A DNA stretch of 64,000 nucleotides from an uncultured Pelagibacteraceae bacterium (GCA_902593845.1 CACJJV010000001.1:103085-167084), one strand, 5' to 3'. Shown: positions 27,706-37,224, counted from the first letter of the stretch. Program-made: numbers and translations. Notes: generated by a model not told the origin, from the sequence alone.

Positions 27706-27836
27706 TTAAAAAAATTACATTTGTTATTTTAGTTTGTTGTATTTTAGTTTCTTGTGGAAAGAAAGGTGATCCTGAATATAAAGTTTTAAATAAAGAAATT
27801 AAAGTACCAACAATTATAATTAACAAAATTTCATGA
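27702..27836 (+). CDS. lptM: LptM-like small lipoprotein
   Basis: A 44-residue lipoprotein. The signal peptide MIKKITFVILVCCILVSC ends in the lipobox LVSC, with the lipidated Cys at residue 18, and CGKKGDPEY is the conserved CGxKG start of the LptM family. LptM in E. coli helps mature the LptD-LptE LPS transporter at the outer membrane; the same role here is inference from family and position. It overlaps argH and lysA by ATGA at each end, the usual argH-lptM-lysA arrangement. The tail is short and ends NKIS. Confidence 0.85.
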   Translation: MIKKITFVILVCCILVSCGKKGDPEYKVLNKEIKVPTIIINKIS

Positions 27837-29047
27837 AATATATTAATAAAAGACTAACAGTGGAAAAAGTCAATTTCCAGAGAATAGCTAAAAAATTTGG
27901 AACACCTTTTTATTGTTATTCATATTCAAAATTAAAAGAAAATATAAATAAATTTAAAAAAAATTTTAAATCTTTTTCACCTTTAATTTGTTTTGCAGTA
28001 AAATCTAATACGAATGTTAATTTAATTAGAGAAATTAAAAAATTTGGTTTAGGGGCTGATGTAGTTTCTTTAGGTGAGCTCATGATAGCCATAAAAGCAG
28101 GAATAAAACCAAATAAAATAGTATTTTCTGGAGTTGGAAAAACTTCTAGTGAATTGAATTTTGCAATAAATAAAAAAATACTACTCATTAATGCTGAGTC
28201 ATTAAGTGAAATAATGGAAATAAATAGACTTGCAAAATTAAGTAACAAAAAAGTTAGAATTGGAGTTAGACTTAATCCTAATACAGATGCAAAAACACTA
28301 AATCAAATTTCTACAGGGAAAAAAGAGAATAAATTTGGAGTAAATAAAAATACATTTCATAAAATTGTTAATTTTTGTAAAAATTCAAAAAATATAGACT
28401 TAAAATGTTTGAGTGTTCATATAGGTAGCCAAATTTTAGATCACAAGCCCTATGGAAAAATGCTTAAAGCCATCAGCCATATCTTAGACAAGACTAATCA
28501 TCAATTCGAATTTATTGATTTAGGTGGAGGTATGGGAATCAATTATTCTGATAAAAACAAAACACTTAATTATAAAAAATATAACGCTGCAATTAATAAT
28601 TTTCTTAAAAGACATAAAGTAAAAATTATTTTTGAACCTGGTAGATCTATAATTGGCAATACTGGTGTGTTAATTAGTAAAGTCATTTATATTAAGGACA
28701 GTGGTAGGAAAAAATTTATAATTTTAGATGCTGCTATGAATGATCTTATGAGACCCGCATTATATGGAGCATTTCATAGGACATTGCCAGTAACAAGATC
28801 GAATAAAATATCAAATAAACCTTACGAATTCGTTGGTCCAATTTGCGAAAGTACTGATAAATTTATAACTTTGAAAAAATTCCAAAAACTAAAGGAAAAA
28901 GATTTAATAGCTATATGCGATGTTGGTGCATACGGTATGTCTTTAAGCTCAAATTATAATTTAAGACCTAAACCAATAGAATTATTAATTAAAGGTTCAA
29001 AGATTAATGTAATTAGAAAAAGACAAAAGCACACGGAAATAATCTAG
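27833..29047 (+). CDS. lysA: Diaminopimelate decarboxylase
   Basis: A 404-residue fold-III PLP enzyme that decarboxylates meso-diaminopimelate to lysine. The PLP lysine is K57 in CFAVKSNTN. HIGSQI near residue 196, IDLGGGMGI near 230 and EPGRSI near 264 are phosphate and substrate loops, and GPICESTDKF supplies the active-site Cys from the partner subunit. It is the last gene of the argH-lptM-lysA unit, 11 bases before an acyltransferase. Confidence 0.95.
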   Translation: MKYINKRLTVEKVNFQRIAKKFGTPFYCYSYSKLKENINKFKKNFKSFSPLICFAVKSNTNVNLIREIKKFGLGADVVSLGELMIAIKAGIKPNKIVFSGVGKTSSELNFAINKKILLINAESLSEIMEINRLAKLSNKKVRIGVRLNPNTDAKTLNQISTGKKENKFGVNKNTFHKIVNFCKNSKNIDLKCLSVHIGSQILDHKPYGKMLKAISHILDKTNHQFEFIDLGGGMGINYSDKNKTLNYKKYNAAINNFLKRHKVKIIFEPGRSIIGNTGVLISKVIYIKDSGRKKFIILDAAMNDLMRPALYGAFHRTLPVTRSNKISNKPYEFVGPICESTDKFITLKKFQKLKEKDLIAICDVGAYGMSLSSNYNLRPKPIELLIKGSKINVIRKRQKHTEII

Positions 29048-29058
29048 CTTTTAACACA

Positions 29059-29760
29059 ATGTTAAGAAACTTTATATTTTCATTATTTTTTTTTACAGGA
29101 ATTATCATTATTTCAATAATTTTTTTACCCTCATTTTTCTTACCTAAACAAGTAGTTTTATTTGGTGGTAAGTTAATGGGTCACTGGACGAGTTTTTGCT
29201 TAAAATTTTTTCTTTCAACAAAAATAATAATTAAAGGGACTGAAAATATTATTAAAGATGAAAAATTTTTTATAGCAGCATCACATCAATCAATGTTCGA
29301 AACTTTCTTTCTTCAAACTTTATTTAACTCACCAGTATTTATTCTTAAGAAAGAATTATTATTCATACCAATATTTGGATGGTATTTGAAAAAAATTGGA
29401 TCCATATCAATTAAAAGAGGTCAAATTACAAAAGATAATCTCAGTTTTTATGATGAAATTTCAAGTGTAGTTTCTAATTCAGATAGACCTTTGATAATTT
29501 TTCCTCAAGGAACTAGAGTTTTACCTAATGAAAGACCACCTTTTAAAAAAGGAGCCTCTAGAATTTATGAGAAACTTAAAATTGCTTGTCAACCAATTGC
29601 AATTAATTCTGGATATGTCTGGCCTAAATCAGGGAGAAAAATTAGTAATAAAACTATCACTGTATCTATAATGCAACGAATAAATAATGATTTGGAAAAA
29701 GAAACATTTCTTAAAACCTTAGAAGATAAAATTTACTCAGAATTAAATCTTATAAATTAG
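29059..29760 (+). CDS. plsC: 1-acyl-sn-glycerol-3-phosphate acyltransferase family protein
   Basis: A 233-residue membrane acyltransferase that probably makes phosphatidic acid. One hydrophobic helix covers residues 5-28. The acceptor motif is SHQSMFET with H76 and E81, the HX4E variant common in this branch in place of HX4D, and IFPQGTRV near residue 150 is the glycerol-phosphate loop (PQGTR in place of PEGTR). Other COG0204 enzymes acylate different lipids, so the exact acceptor is open. The stop overlaps that of convergent dnaN by 4 bases. Confidence 0.87.
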   Translation: MLRNFIFSLFFFTGIIIISIIFLPSFFLPKQVVLFGGKLMGHWTSFCLKFFLSTKIIIKGTENIIKDEKFFIAASHQSMFETFFLQTLFNSPVFILKKELLFIPIFGWYLKKIGSISIKRGQITKDNLSFYDEISSVVSNSDRPLIIFPQGTRVLPNERPPFKKGASRIYEKLKIACQPIAINSGYVWPKSGRKISNKTITVSIMQRINNDLEKETFLKTLEDKIYSELNLIN

Positions 29761-30869
29761 CCTTTCATGGGCATTACTACATAGATACTATCAAAATCAC
29801 TAGGATCTTTTATTAAAGCTGGCGATCCTGTATCATTTAAAAATAATTCAATTTTTTCACCATCAAGCTGTGAGGCAACATCTATTAAATATCTCGAATT
29901 AAAGCTAATTTCTAAATCGTGGTCAAATTGAACACCTAAAGTTTCGTTTCCATCACCACTGGTAGTATTATTGACAGAAAGATTTAATGTACCCTTAGAT
30001 AGCTTAAATTTAACTCCATCTTTTTTATCGAGTGATACTGATGCTACCCTATCAATAGATCCTAAAAATGATTTGAGATTTGTCTCTAATTTTTTTTGAT
30101 TATTTTTAGGAATTACTTGTACATAATTTGGAAATTTTCCATCAATTAATTTAGAAATTAAAATACTATTAGTTAACTCAAACTTTATTTTTGATTTTAA
30201 GTTGGATATTTTAAGATCACCATCATAATTATCTAATAAAGAGCAAAGTTGGAAAATTGTTTTTTTTGGAAGAATAATTGGGTCAAAATTTATTTTTTCA
30301 CTTAACCTTATTTTGGAAATTGACATCCTGTGACTATCAGTTGCAACAGCAGTCAAATAGATCTTATCCTCAACTTCAGTTTGGTGAAAATATATACCAC
30401 TTAAGTAATGACGTGTTTCATCATTCGATATTGAGAACTTACACTTGTTAAGTAACTTTAAAAAATGTTTTGAATTAATTGCAAAAGTATTATCATTAAA
30501 ATTTTCGTCTGTAAGCGGAAACTCTGATGAATTTATACAATTAAGATTAAATATTGATTTTTCAGACTCTAGTTGAAGTTTGTTTTCGCTATTCATTGAT
30601 AAGTTTAGTTTTTTGTCCGAGGAAAATTTTCTAACAATATCAAACATAATTGACGAAGTTGTAGTTGTATTTCCCTCCTCTAAAATTTCAACATTTTCAA
30701 TTTGATGAATAAAAATCAAATCAAGATCTGTGGCTGTGATTGTTAATTTTGAATCACTTGCATTTAGTAGAACATTAGAAAGTATCTGTAACGTACTTCT
30801 TTTTTCAATGACACCCTGACAGTAACTCAACGCTTCCTGAAGTTCTTTTTGATTAACGTTAAATTTCAT
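29757..30869 (-). CDS. dnaN: DNA polymerase III beta sliding clamp
   Basis: A 370-residue clamp that encircles DNA and tethers polymerases. The opening MKFNVNQKELQEALSYC and the C-terminal DPSDFDSIYVVMPMKG (usually ...YVVMPMR.) are diagnostic, and three clamp repeats of about 120 residues fit between. It follows dnaA on the same strand with a 4-base ATGA overlap, the classic dnaA-dnaN pair. Confidence 0.97.
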   Translation of the reverse strand: MKFNVNQKELQEALSYCQGVIEKRSTLQILSNVLLNASDSKLTITATDLDLIFIHQIENVEILEEGNTTTTSSIMFDIVRKFSSDKKLNLSMNSENKLQLESEKSIFNLNCINSSEFPLTDENFNDNTFAINSKHFLKLLNKCKFSISNDETRHYLSGIYFHQTEVEDKIYLTAVATDSHRMSISKIRLSEKINFDPIILPKKTIFQLCSLLDNYDGDLKISNLKSKIKFELTNSILISKLIDGKFPNYVQVIPKNNQKKLETNLKSFLGSIDRVASVSLDKKDGVKFKLSKGTLNLSVNNTTSGDGNETLGVQFDHDLEISFNSRYLIDVASQLDGEKIELFLNDTGSPALIKDPSDFDSIYVVMPMKG

Positions 30870-32266
30870 ACTTCTTTATTATATAAAATAATACTTTTTA
30901 ATTTATTTATATTGTTGTTCATATCTGGATTTTTTTCTTTTAATTTTTCAATTGTTTTTACAGAATGAATTATAGTCGTATGATCCCGATTTGAAAATTC
31001 TCGTCCAATTTCTGGTAATGATTTTGTGGTTAAAATTTTAGTTAGGTAAATAGCTGTCTGTCTCGGTCTAACTAAATATCTCGATCTTCTTGAAGATAAC
31101 ATCTCATTTTTACTAATTTTGAAAAATTTACAGACAATTGTTTGTATTTTATCTACTGTCACATTATTTTCTGTTAAATTTAACAAATCTTTCAAAATAA
31201 TCTTTGTCTCAGATAGACTTGGTAGTTTGTTATAAATCCTTGAGAATGAAACTATACGATTAATTGCTCCAACTAATTCGCGCACATTAGTGGTAATCTT
31301 ATTACTTATAAAATCTTGAATTTCATCTGTAACATTTAATTTGTCAGCATATAGAGTAGTTAATTCATTTATCTTATAATTGATAATCTTTCTTCTTAAA
31401 TCATGCTCAGGTTTTTGAATATCTACAACTAGACCTCCAGAGAATCTTGATTTAATTCTTTCTTGAATTCTAGATAGCTTATTAGGTGGTCTATCAGCTG
31501 AAACAATTATTCGTGATTCTTTATCCAAAAGTGCATTAAAAGTATGGAAAAACTCTTCCTGCATAGCCTCTTTACCATTCATGAACTGAATATCGTCTAT
31601 TAATAAAACATCTGTATTTCTAAAATACTCTTTAAATTTAACCATATCGTTAGATTTAATTGATTTCACAAATTGATACATAAAACGTTCAGCTGAAATA
31701 AACATCACTTTTTTGTTTTTACTCATTTCGTAGCCTATAGAATTTAAAAGATGAGTTTTACCTAAACCTACGCCCCCATATATATAAAGTGGATTATAAT
31801 GAGAAATATTCTCAGATACCTTTAAAGAAGCCTCAAAAGCTATTTTATTACTTGAGCCAATTAAAAAGTTTTCAAATCTTTTATTGGGATCTATTCGACT
31901 ATACTGGAGATGAGAGTCTTTGATAAATGAGACTTTTTGTGTCTCTCTTATTTGATAAAGATTATCAAATTTTTCACTTTTTGTACCCTTTTTTTCTAAA
32001 ATCTTAAATTCTATTCTGATAATTTGTTTTTTATGTTTTCTAATGGTTTGTAAAATCTGATCTAAGTATCTTGAAGTGATCCAATCACGAATAAACCTAG
32101 TAGGTACAGTTAATAAGATATAGTTATTAAACTCTTCATGTAAATCAATTTTTTTTATCCAACTCTCATAAACTTCTATACCCAATTTGAGTTTTAATTC
32201 AGATTGAATCATTTTCCAATCAAGATTAATTTTATTAAAACTTTTATTTGTGTGCGTGTTGTTCAT
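30866..32266 (-). CDS. dnaA: Chromosomal replication initiator DnaA
   Basis: A 466-residue AAA+ initiator. Domain I is about residues 15-85 (WKMIQSELKLKLGIEVYESW), followed by a short linker. The AAA+ module has Walker A GGVGLGKT at 164-171 and LLIDDIQF as Walker B. Domain IV ends with the DnaA signature region REFSNRDHTTIIHSVKTI, which reads DnaA boxes. The start is at 32264-32266; a small hairpin lies just upstream. No good cluster of TTATCCACA-type boxes was found in the upstream gap, so an origin here is not supported. Confidence 0.97.
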   Translation of the reverse strand: MNNTHTNKSFNKINLDWKMIQSELKLKLGIEVYESWIKKIDLHEEFNNYILLTVPTRFIRDWITSRYLDQILQTIRKHKKQIIRIEFKILEKKGTKSEKFDNLYQIRETQKVSFIKDSHLQYSRIDPNKRFENFLIGSSNKIAFEASLKVSENISHYNPLYIYGGVGLGKTHLLNSIGYEMSKNKKVMFISAERFMYQFVKSIKSNDMVKFKEYFRNTDVLLIDDIQFMNGKEAMQEEFFHTFNALLDKESRIIVSADRPPNKLSRIQERIKSRFSGGLVVDIQKPEHDLRRKIINYKINELTTLYADKLNVTDEIQDFISNKITTNVRELVGAINRIVSFSRIYNKLPSLSETKIILKDLLNLTENNVTVDKIQTIVCKFFKISKNEMLSSRRSRYLVRPRQTAIYLTKILTTKSLPEIGREFSNRDHTTIIHSVKTIEKLKEKNPDMNNNINKLKSIILYNKEV

Positions 32267-32271
32267 TTTTT

Positions 32272-32284
32272 TGGAGAGACTCCA
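32272..32284 (-). promoter_or_regulatory. dnaA: Small hairpin directly upstream of the dnaA start
   Basis: On the dnaA strand TGGAG-TCT-CTCCA forms a 5-base stem with a 3-base loop, ending 5 bases before the ATG. The left arm contains GGAG, the only Shine-Dalgarno-like run in the leader, so the hairpin could hide it. The rest of 32285-32510 is AT-rich with long A and T runs; I see no gene in it. Confidence 0.3.
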
Positions 32285-32510
32285 GTTACATCAATAATGA
32301 TGGTTATTGCAACAAATTATTTTACTAAACTAAAAATAAATAAAATCTGGGATTGTGTAAAAAATTTTTTTAAAAATTTCTTTGACAAATTTTTTTTTTA
32401 TGTATCAAAAAAATAAATAAAATTTATGATTGAATTAAATATAATATCTTTTTACTAATTCTAAATATTGTAATTTAAGAATAACACATCATATATGAAG
32501 CGTATTCTTT

Positions 32511-32525
32511 AAGTTGAATCAACTT
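32511..32525. repeat. 15-base palindrome after rpsT
   Basis: AAGTTGA-A-TCAACTT is a perfect inverted repeat 12 bases beyond the rpsT stop. It could be the stem of a weak rpsT terminator or a protein-binding site; no T tract follows on the rpsT strand, which weakens the terminator reading. Confidence 0.4.
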
Positions 32526-32537
32526 GAGGTATAGAAA

Positions 32538-32798
32538 TTATAAAGAACTTATTTTTTTTGTAATTCTAGATATGTTCCTAGATGCATTTTGTTTTTTTAT
32601 AATTCCAGTTTTAGCAATCTTCATTAACTCAGAATTCAACTTGGGTAAGAACTTTAAAGCCTCTGACTTTTTCTTATTTTCAATCAGAACGTTTATCTTT
32701 TTCAATGCAATTTTGTATCTACTTTTTCTCGCTTTGTTTACCGCAGTCTGTTTAGATATTCGTCTAATTCTTTTAATTGCTGATTTTGTATTAGCCAT
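32538..32798 (-). CDS. rpsT: 30S ribosomal protein S20
   Basis: An 86-residue primary 16S rRNA-binding protein made of three long helices. MANTKSAIKRIRRISKQTAV at the start and the Lys/Ala-rich centre are diagnostic, and the length matches the family (85-90). It lies between mutM and dnaA on the same strand, as in several alphaproteobacteria. A promoter-like pair lies in the short gap after mutM. Confidence 0.95.
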   Translation of the reverse strand: MANTKSAIKRIRRISKQTAVNKARKSRYKIALKKINVLIENKKKSEALKFLPKLNSELMKIAKTGIIKKQNASRNISRITKKISSL

Positions 32799-32809
32799 AA
32801 TTTTGCAGG

Positions 32810-32838
32810 GGTATAACTGCTTAAATAGGCCCGGTCAA
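32810..32838 (-). promoter_or_regulatory. rpsT: Promoter-like element for rpsT
   Basis: On the minus strand TTGACC (32833-32838) and TATACC (32810-32815) are 17 bases apart. The -35 box overlaps the end of mutM. Initiation would give a leader of roughly 5-10 bases before the rpsT ATG at 32798, which is short, so this is tentative. Confidence 0.35.
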
Positions 32839-33713
32839 TAATATATTTGTTGTTTTTGGCATATTTCACACAAAAATGTTGATCTATTAGATTGAGTTAT
32901 TTTATTAATTGTTCCCAAACAACTAAATCTTTTACACTTTTGTTTATCTCTACCATAAACCTTAAATTCTTTTTGAAAATTACCTTGATCACCTTTGGTA
33001 TTTTTAAAGTCTCTTATAGTTGATCCACCTTTTCGTATTGCATTATTTAAAATTTTTCTTGAATTTGTAACTATATTTTTACATTGGTATTTTTTCAAAT
33101 ATTTAGCTGATAGTGAAGGATTAATTTTTGATAGATATAAAATTTCGCTTGCATAAATATTTCCAATTCCAGATACAAAATTTTGGTCTAATAAAAAATT
33201 TTTTATACTCTTATCTTTTTTTTTAAAATGATTAATCAAATACTTTGAATTAAATTTTTTGTTAAAAGGTTCTGGACCGAAATTTTTAAACTTTTTTTTT
33301 ACGTTATTAAAATCATCAAAAAATTGAAAGTAACCAAATCTTCTTGGATCATTATAAACTAACCTTATATTTTTAAAGAAAAATTCAACGTGGTTGTGTT
33401 TTTTAGGCAAATTTGGTGAATTATAAAAACTAGCATTGGTAGGCGTGTTATTTTTTTTGTTTTTAACAATATGAATTGTTCCTGACATTCCTAAATGGAC
33501 TATACAAAAACTTTTATTATCCAGCTCAATAATCAAATATTTTGAGAATCTTTTGATATTTGAAATAAGTTTATTTTTTAGCTTTTTTTCGAAAGAGGTT
33601 TCCAATTTAAATCTTAAGTTTCTATTTCTAACCAAAACTTTATTGATTTTTTTACCTTTTATATTTTTTAACAAAGATTGTCGGACTATTTCTACTTCTG
33701 GTAATTCTGGCAT
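32835..33713 (-). CDS. mutM: Formamidopyrimidine-DNA glycosylase
   Basis: A 292-residue base-excision enzyme that removes 8-oxoguanine and nicks the strand. MPELPEVEIVRQSL begins with the catalytic P2/E3. GIGNIYASEIL near residue 180 is the helix-two-turn-helix. The C-terminal zinc finger has C260 and C265, then C282 and C285: the first pair is spaced CX4C and not the usual CX2C, while QSNRSTFLCEICQ is standard. It is divergent from ubiE with 33 bases between them. Confidence 0.94.
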   Translation of the reverse strand: MPELPEVEIVRQSLLKNIKGKKINKVLVRNRNLRFKLETSFEKKLKNKLISNIKRFSKYLIIELDNKSFCIVHLGMSGTIHIVKNKKNNTPTNASFYNSPNLPKKHNHVEFFFKNIRLVYNDPRRFGYFQFFDDFNNVKKKFKNFGPEPFNKKFNSKYLINHFKKKDKSIKNFLLDQNFVSGIGNIYASEILYLSKINPSLSAKYLKKYQCKNIVTNSRKILNNAIRKGGSTIRDFKNTKGDQGNFQKEFKVYGRDKQKCKRFSCLGTINKITQSNRSTFLCEICQKQQIYY

Positions 33714-33746
33714 TTACTATTATATTAAATAAATAATTAATTAAAA

Positions 33747-34451
33747 ATGCAACAACATCTTCAAAATAAAAAAGGTTTAGTACAAGGCGTATTTGATCAA
33801 GTTTTTGATAGATATGATTTAATGAATGATTTTATGTCATTCGGAATACACAGGTTTTGGAAAAAAAATCTAATCAATATGATGAAACCGTCAAAAAATA
33901 AAAGCTTGGTTGATGTTGCTTGTGGTACAGGAGATATAGGAAAACTTTATTTAGATAACACTAATATCAATAATCATATTACTTGCATCGATCCAAATAA
34001 AGGGATGGTATCCAAAGGAAAAGAAAAGCTAAAAAATTATAAAAATATAAAATGGATAATTTCCAGTGCAGAAAAACTCCCCCTCAAAAGTAATTCTTTT
34101 GATTTTTATACGATTAGTTTTGGCTTAAGAAATACAAAAAATTTAGATAAATCTTTATCAGAGGCCTATAGAGTTTTAAAAAAAGGTGGACAATTTTTTT
34201 GTTTAGAATTTTCCAAAATACAAAATAAGAACTTAGAACTTATCTATAAAAATTATTCAAAATTAATTCCTTTAGTTGGTAAATACATTGTTGGACAAAG
34301 AGAGCCTTATGATTATCTTATTGAAAGTATTGATAATTTTGTCAATCAAGAGGAGCTTTTACAATATATGAAAGTCAATAAATTTCAAAAATGTAATTAC
34401 AGGAACTTTTCTAATGGAATAGTATCTATACACAGTGGTTGGAAAGTTTAA
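33747..34451 (+). CDS. ubiE: Ubiquinone biosynthesis C-methyltransferase UbiE
   Basis: A 234-residue SAM-dependent methyltransferase that C-methylates the benzoquinol ring. It opens VQGVFDQVFDRYDLMNDFMS with the UbiE signature, SAM binding is at DVACGTGDIG near residue 52, and SFGLRNTKNLDKSL near 125 is the second signature. It starts a ubiE-ubiB-coaBC-dut-thiF series with overlaps or very short gaps. Menaquinone use is less likely in an aerobic marine alphaproteobacterium (inference). Confidence 0.95.
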   Translation: MQQHLQNKKGLVQGVFDQVFDRYDLMNDFMSFGIHRFWKKNLINMMKPSKNKSLVDVACGTGDIGKLYLDNTNINNHITCIDPNKGMVSKGKEKLKNYKNIKWIISSAEKLPLKSNSFDFYTISFGLRNTKNLDKSLSEAYRVLKKGGQFFCLEFSKIQNKNLELIYKNYSKLIPLVGKYIVGQREPYDYLIESIDNFVNQEELLQYMKVNKFQKCNYRNFSNGIVSIHSGWKV

Positions 34452-36016
34452 TGATAAAAAAAATTATAACTTTATTTAAGCTTGGACGAAAAATAGCTCA
34501 TTCAGATATATTGGAGATAATCTCTAAATTTCAAAAGCCACCATTAGTAATCACATTACTATTTAAATTTTTATCAATATCTTTTACACCTAAAAAAAAA
34601 GATTTTAATAAAAATGAAAGTGAGAACCTGGCAGACTCCTTAGAGTCTATGGGTACAACTTTTATAAAACTTGGACAATTTTTAGCTACACGACCAGATA
34701 TAATTGGAGAGGATCTCTCAAAACAATTAGAGAGTCTTCAAGATAAGTTGCCACCATTTTCACTTGTACAAGCTAAAGAAATTGTGAAAAATGATTTAGG
34801 GAATGAGACAAATAACTTAGTTATTAATTTAAGTGAACCCGTTGCAGCAGCTTCAATAGCTCAAGTTCATAAAGCTCAAATCAACGACAATGGGACTATC
34901 AAGGATGTTGCTATAAAAATTTTACGTCCAAACATAAAGAAAATTTTTAATGAAGAGATTGATGCAATTATGCTTTTCGCTTTTTTAGTGGAGTCGTTTA
35001 TTAAAAAGACAAAAAGGTTAAAGTTGGTCGAAGTAGTTTTTTTACTTAAAGAAATAACAAATTTAGAAATGGATTTAAGATTTGAAGCAGCTGCAGCTAA
35101 TGAATACGCAGAAAATACTAAAAATGATGTTGGGTTTAGAGTTCCAGAAATTTATTGGAATTTTACAAGTGAAAATGTAATGACATTAGATTGGGTCGAC
35201 GGAATTTCTATTAGGGAAACTGAGGAGCTAAAAAAAAGAAATTTAAATACTGAAAAAATCGCAAACGATATTATTCAAAATTTTCTAAGACATGCAGTGA
35301 GAGATGGATTTTTTCACGCTGATATGCATCAAGGAAATATATTTATAGATAATAATGGTCATATAGTTCCAATTGATTTTGGAATAATGGGTAGACTTGA
35401 TAAAATGAGTAAAAGATTTTTGGCAGAAATATTATTTGGTTTTATTCAAAGAGATTATCGTAAAGTAGCAGAAGTGCATTTAGTTGCTGGACTGGTTCCT
35501 AAAGAGGTTCCAATTGATGACCTTGCTCAAGCCCTAAGATCAATTGGTGAACCAATTTTTGGTCAAACAGTAAAAGATATTTCTGGTGGAAAATTATTAA
35601 AACAATTATTTGATGTTACAGAAAAATTTAACATGCAAACACAACCCCAGCTTCTGATGCTCCAAAAAACAATGGTTGTTGTGGAGGGGGTAGCCAGAAA
35701 ATTAAATCCAAATACAAACATTTGGACTACATCTAAACCTGTTCTAGAGAATTGGTTAAGAGAAACAAAAGATCCTATGACCACAATCAATGAAACAATT
35801 CAAAGTACATCTGAAGTGATTAAAAGATTACCAGAATTTCCGGAAATAATGGACAAAGCTAATCAAGCTCTAACATATTTAGCTAGCGGTCAAATTCCAC
35901 AAAATTCAAATTCCTATACTGCTTTGAATACAAAAAAATCAGAAATGACTGCTTTTAGAAATCAATCTATTATTGGCTTTTTAGTCCTTGTAATTTTTGG
36001 TCTATTGGTATTTTAA
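34451..36016 (+). CDS. ubiB: UbiB-type kinase-like protein for ubiquinone synthesis
   Basis: A 521-residue protein-kinase-like ATPase needed for ubiquinone synthesis at the inner membrane. The start at MIKKIITLFK gives a TAATG overlap with ubiE; an upstream TTG exists but lies inside ubiE. KLGQFLATRPDI near residue 75 is the family KxGQ motif, and an Ala-rich loop AAASIAQVHKA replaces the glycine loop. FFHADMHQGNIFID near 295 is the catalytic segment with DFG-like IDFGIMG. A hydrophobic helix ends the protein (IIGFLVLVIFGLLVF). Confidence 0.93.
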   Translation: MIKKIITLFKLGRKIAHSDILEIISKFQKPPLVITLLFKFLSISFTPKKKDFNKNESENLADSLESMGTTFIKLGQFLATRPDIIGEDLSKQLESLQDKLPPFSLVQAKEIVKNDLGNETNNLVINLSEPVAAASIAQVHKAQINDNGTIKDVAIKILRPNIKKIFNEEIDAIMLFAFLVESFIKKTKRLKLVEVVFLLKEITNLEMDLRFEAAAANEYAENTKNDVGFRVPEIYWNFTSENVMTLDWVDGISIRETEELKKRNLNTEKIANDIIQNFLRHAVRDGFFHADMHQGNIFIDNNGHIVPIDFGIMGRLDKMSKRFLAEILFGFIQRDYRKVAEVHLVAGLVPKEVPIDDLAQALRSIGEPIFGQTVKDISGGKLLKQLFDVTEKFNMQTQPQLLMLQKTMVVVEGVARKLNPNTNIWTTSKPVLENWLRETKDPMTTINETIQSTSEVIKRLPEFPEIMDKANQALTYLASGQIPQNSNSYTALNTKKSEMTAFRNQSIIGFLVLVIFGLLVF

Positions 36017-36024
36017 TTCACTCC

Positions 36025-37224
36025 ATGGGTAACTTGAATAATAAAAAAATCTTATTAATAATTTGTGGAGGTATAGCCGCATATAAAAGTCTTGAATTAA
36101 TCAGACTTTTAAAAAAGGATGGTGTAATTATAAAAACAATTCTTACTAAAAGTGGTGCTGAATTTGTGACGCCTCTTTCAATTACTTCATTATCTCAATC
36201 TAAAGTTTATCAGGATCTTTTTAGTATAGAAAATGAAGTAGAAATGGATCATATTAGTCTTTCAAGATGGGCAGATCTCATTTTAATTGCCCCTGCAACA
36301 GCTAATACAATATCTAAACTTGCTAGTGGAAGTTCAGATGATTTAGCTTCAACTGTTGCTCTTGCTTCAAACAAAAAAATTTTTATTGCTCCTGCAATGA
36401 ATGTGAGGATGTGGGAACATCAATCTACTAAACAAAATATAAGAAAACTAAAAACCTATAACTATGAATTAATTGGCCCTGAAATTGGGGATATGGCATG
36501 TGGAGAATACGGAGAAGGTAAAATGTCGGAACCAAAAGAGATAATAGATAAGCTTAAAATTTATTTAAAAAATTTAAAACGAAAAAATAAATTAAAGGCA
36601 ATAGTGACCGCAGGACCAACCAAAGAATACATTGATCCAGTAAGATATATATCTAATAAATCAAGTGGTAAACAAGGCTATGAAATTGCGAAATCATTAT
36701 CAAAAAAGGGTTTTGAAACAACTTTAATTTCAGGACCAACAAACTTAGAAATAAATAATGATATCAATTTGATCAAAGTTGAAACTGCTGAAGAAATGTT
36801 TCAATCAACACTTAAAAGTTTACCAGCCGAAGTAGCAATATTTTCAGCAGCAGTGTGTGATTATAAAGTGAAAGAAATTTCTAAAACAAAAATAAAAAAG
36901 CAGAATGAAATTAGTTTAAATTTGGAAAAAAATGTCGATATTCTTGATTATGTCTCTAATCATAACTCCTTAAGACCAAAACTTGTGGTAGGCTTCGCAG
37001 CTGAAACGAATGATTTAGAAAACTATGCTAATAAAAAACTAAGTGAAAAAAATTGTGATTGGATAGTTGCAAATGATGTATCAAATAAATCAATTGGTTT
37101 TGAATCAGATTTTAATGAAGTATCAATTCTTTATAAAAATAAAAAAATAGAAAGACTTAAATATAAATCTAAATCAGAAATTTCAGATGAATTAGTTGAA
37201 AAAATCATTGATCATTTAAACTAA
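36025..37224 (+). CDS. coaBC: Bifunctional phosphopantothenoylcysteine decarboxylase/synthetase
   Basis: A 399-residue enzyme for two successive steps of coenzyme A synthesis. The CoaC flavoprotein half (1-180) shows IICGGIAAYKSLE, ISLSRWADLILIAPATANT and the substrate loop APAMNVRMW. The CoaB half starts around VTAGPTKEYIDPVRYISN near residue 195 and contains FSAAVCDYK near 273. The next gene, dut, starts on the coaBC stop (TAATG), an arrangement conserved widely. Confidence 0.95.
   Translation: MGNLNNKKILLIICGGIAAYKSLELIRLLKKDGVIIKTILTKSGAEFVTPLSITSLSQSKVYQDLFSIENEVEMDHISLSRWADLILIAPATANTISKLASGSSDDLASTVALASNKKIFIAPAMNVRMWEHQSTKQNIRKLKTYNYELIGPEIGDMACGEYGEGKMSEPKEIIDKLKIYLKNLKRKNKLKAIVTAGPTKEYIDPVRYISNKSSGKQGYEIAKSLSKKGFETTLISGPTNLEINNDINLIKVETAEEMFQSTLKSLPAEVAIFSAAVCDYKVKEISKTKIKKQNEISLNLEKNVDILDYVSNHNSLRPKLVVGFAAETNDLENYANKKLSEKNCDWIVANDVSNKSIGFESDFNEVSILYKNKKIERLKYKSKSEISDELVEKIIDHLN

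Noticed and set aside
32285-32537. Possible chromosomal origin next to dnaA
   Set aside because: No cluster of DnaA boxes close to TTATCCACA was found; AT-richness alone is not evidence in this genome.
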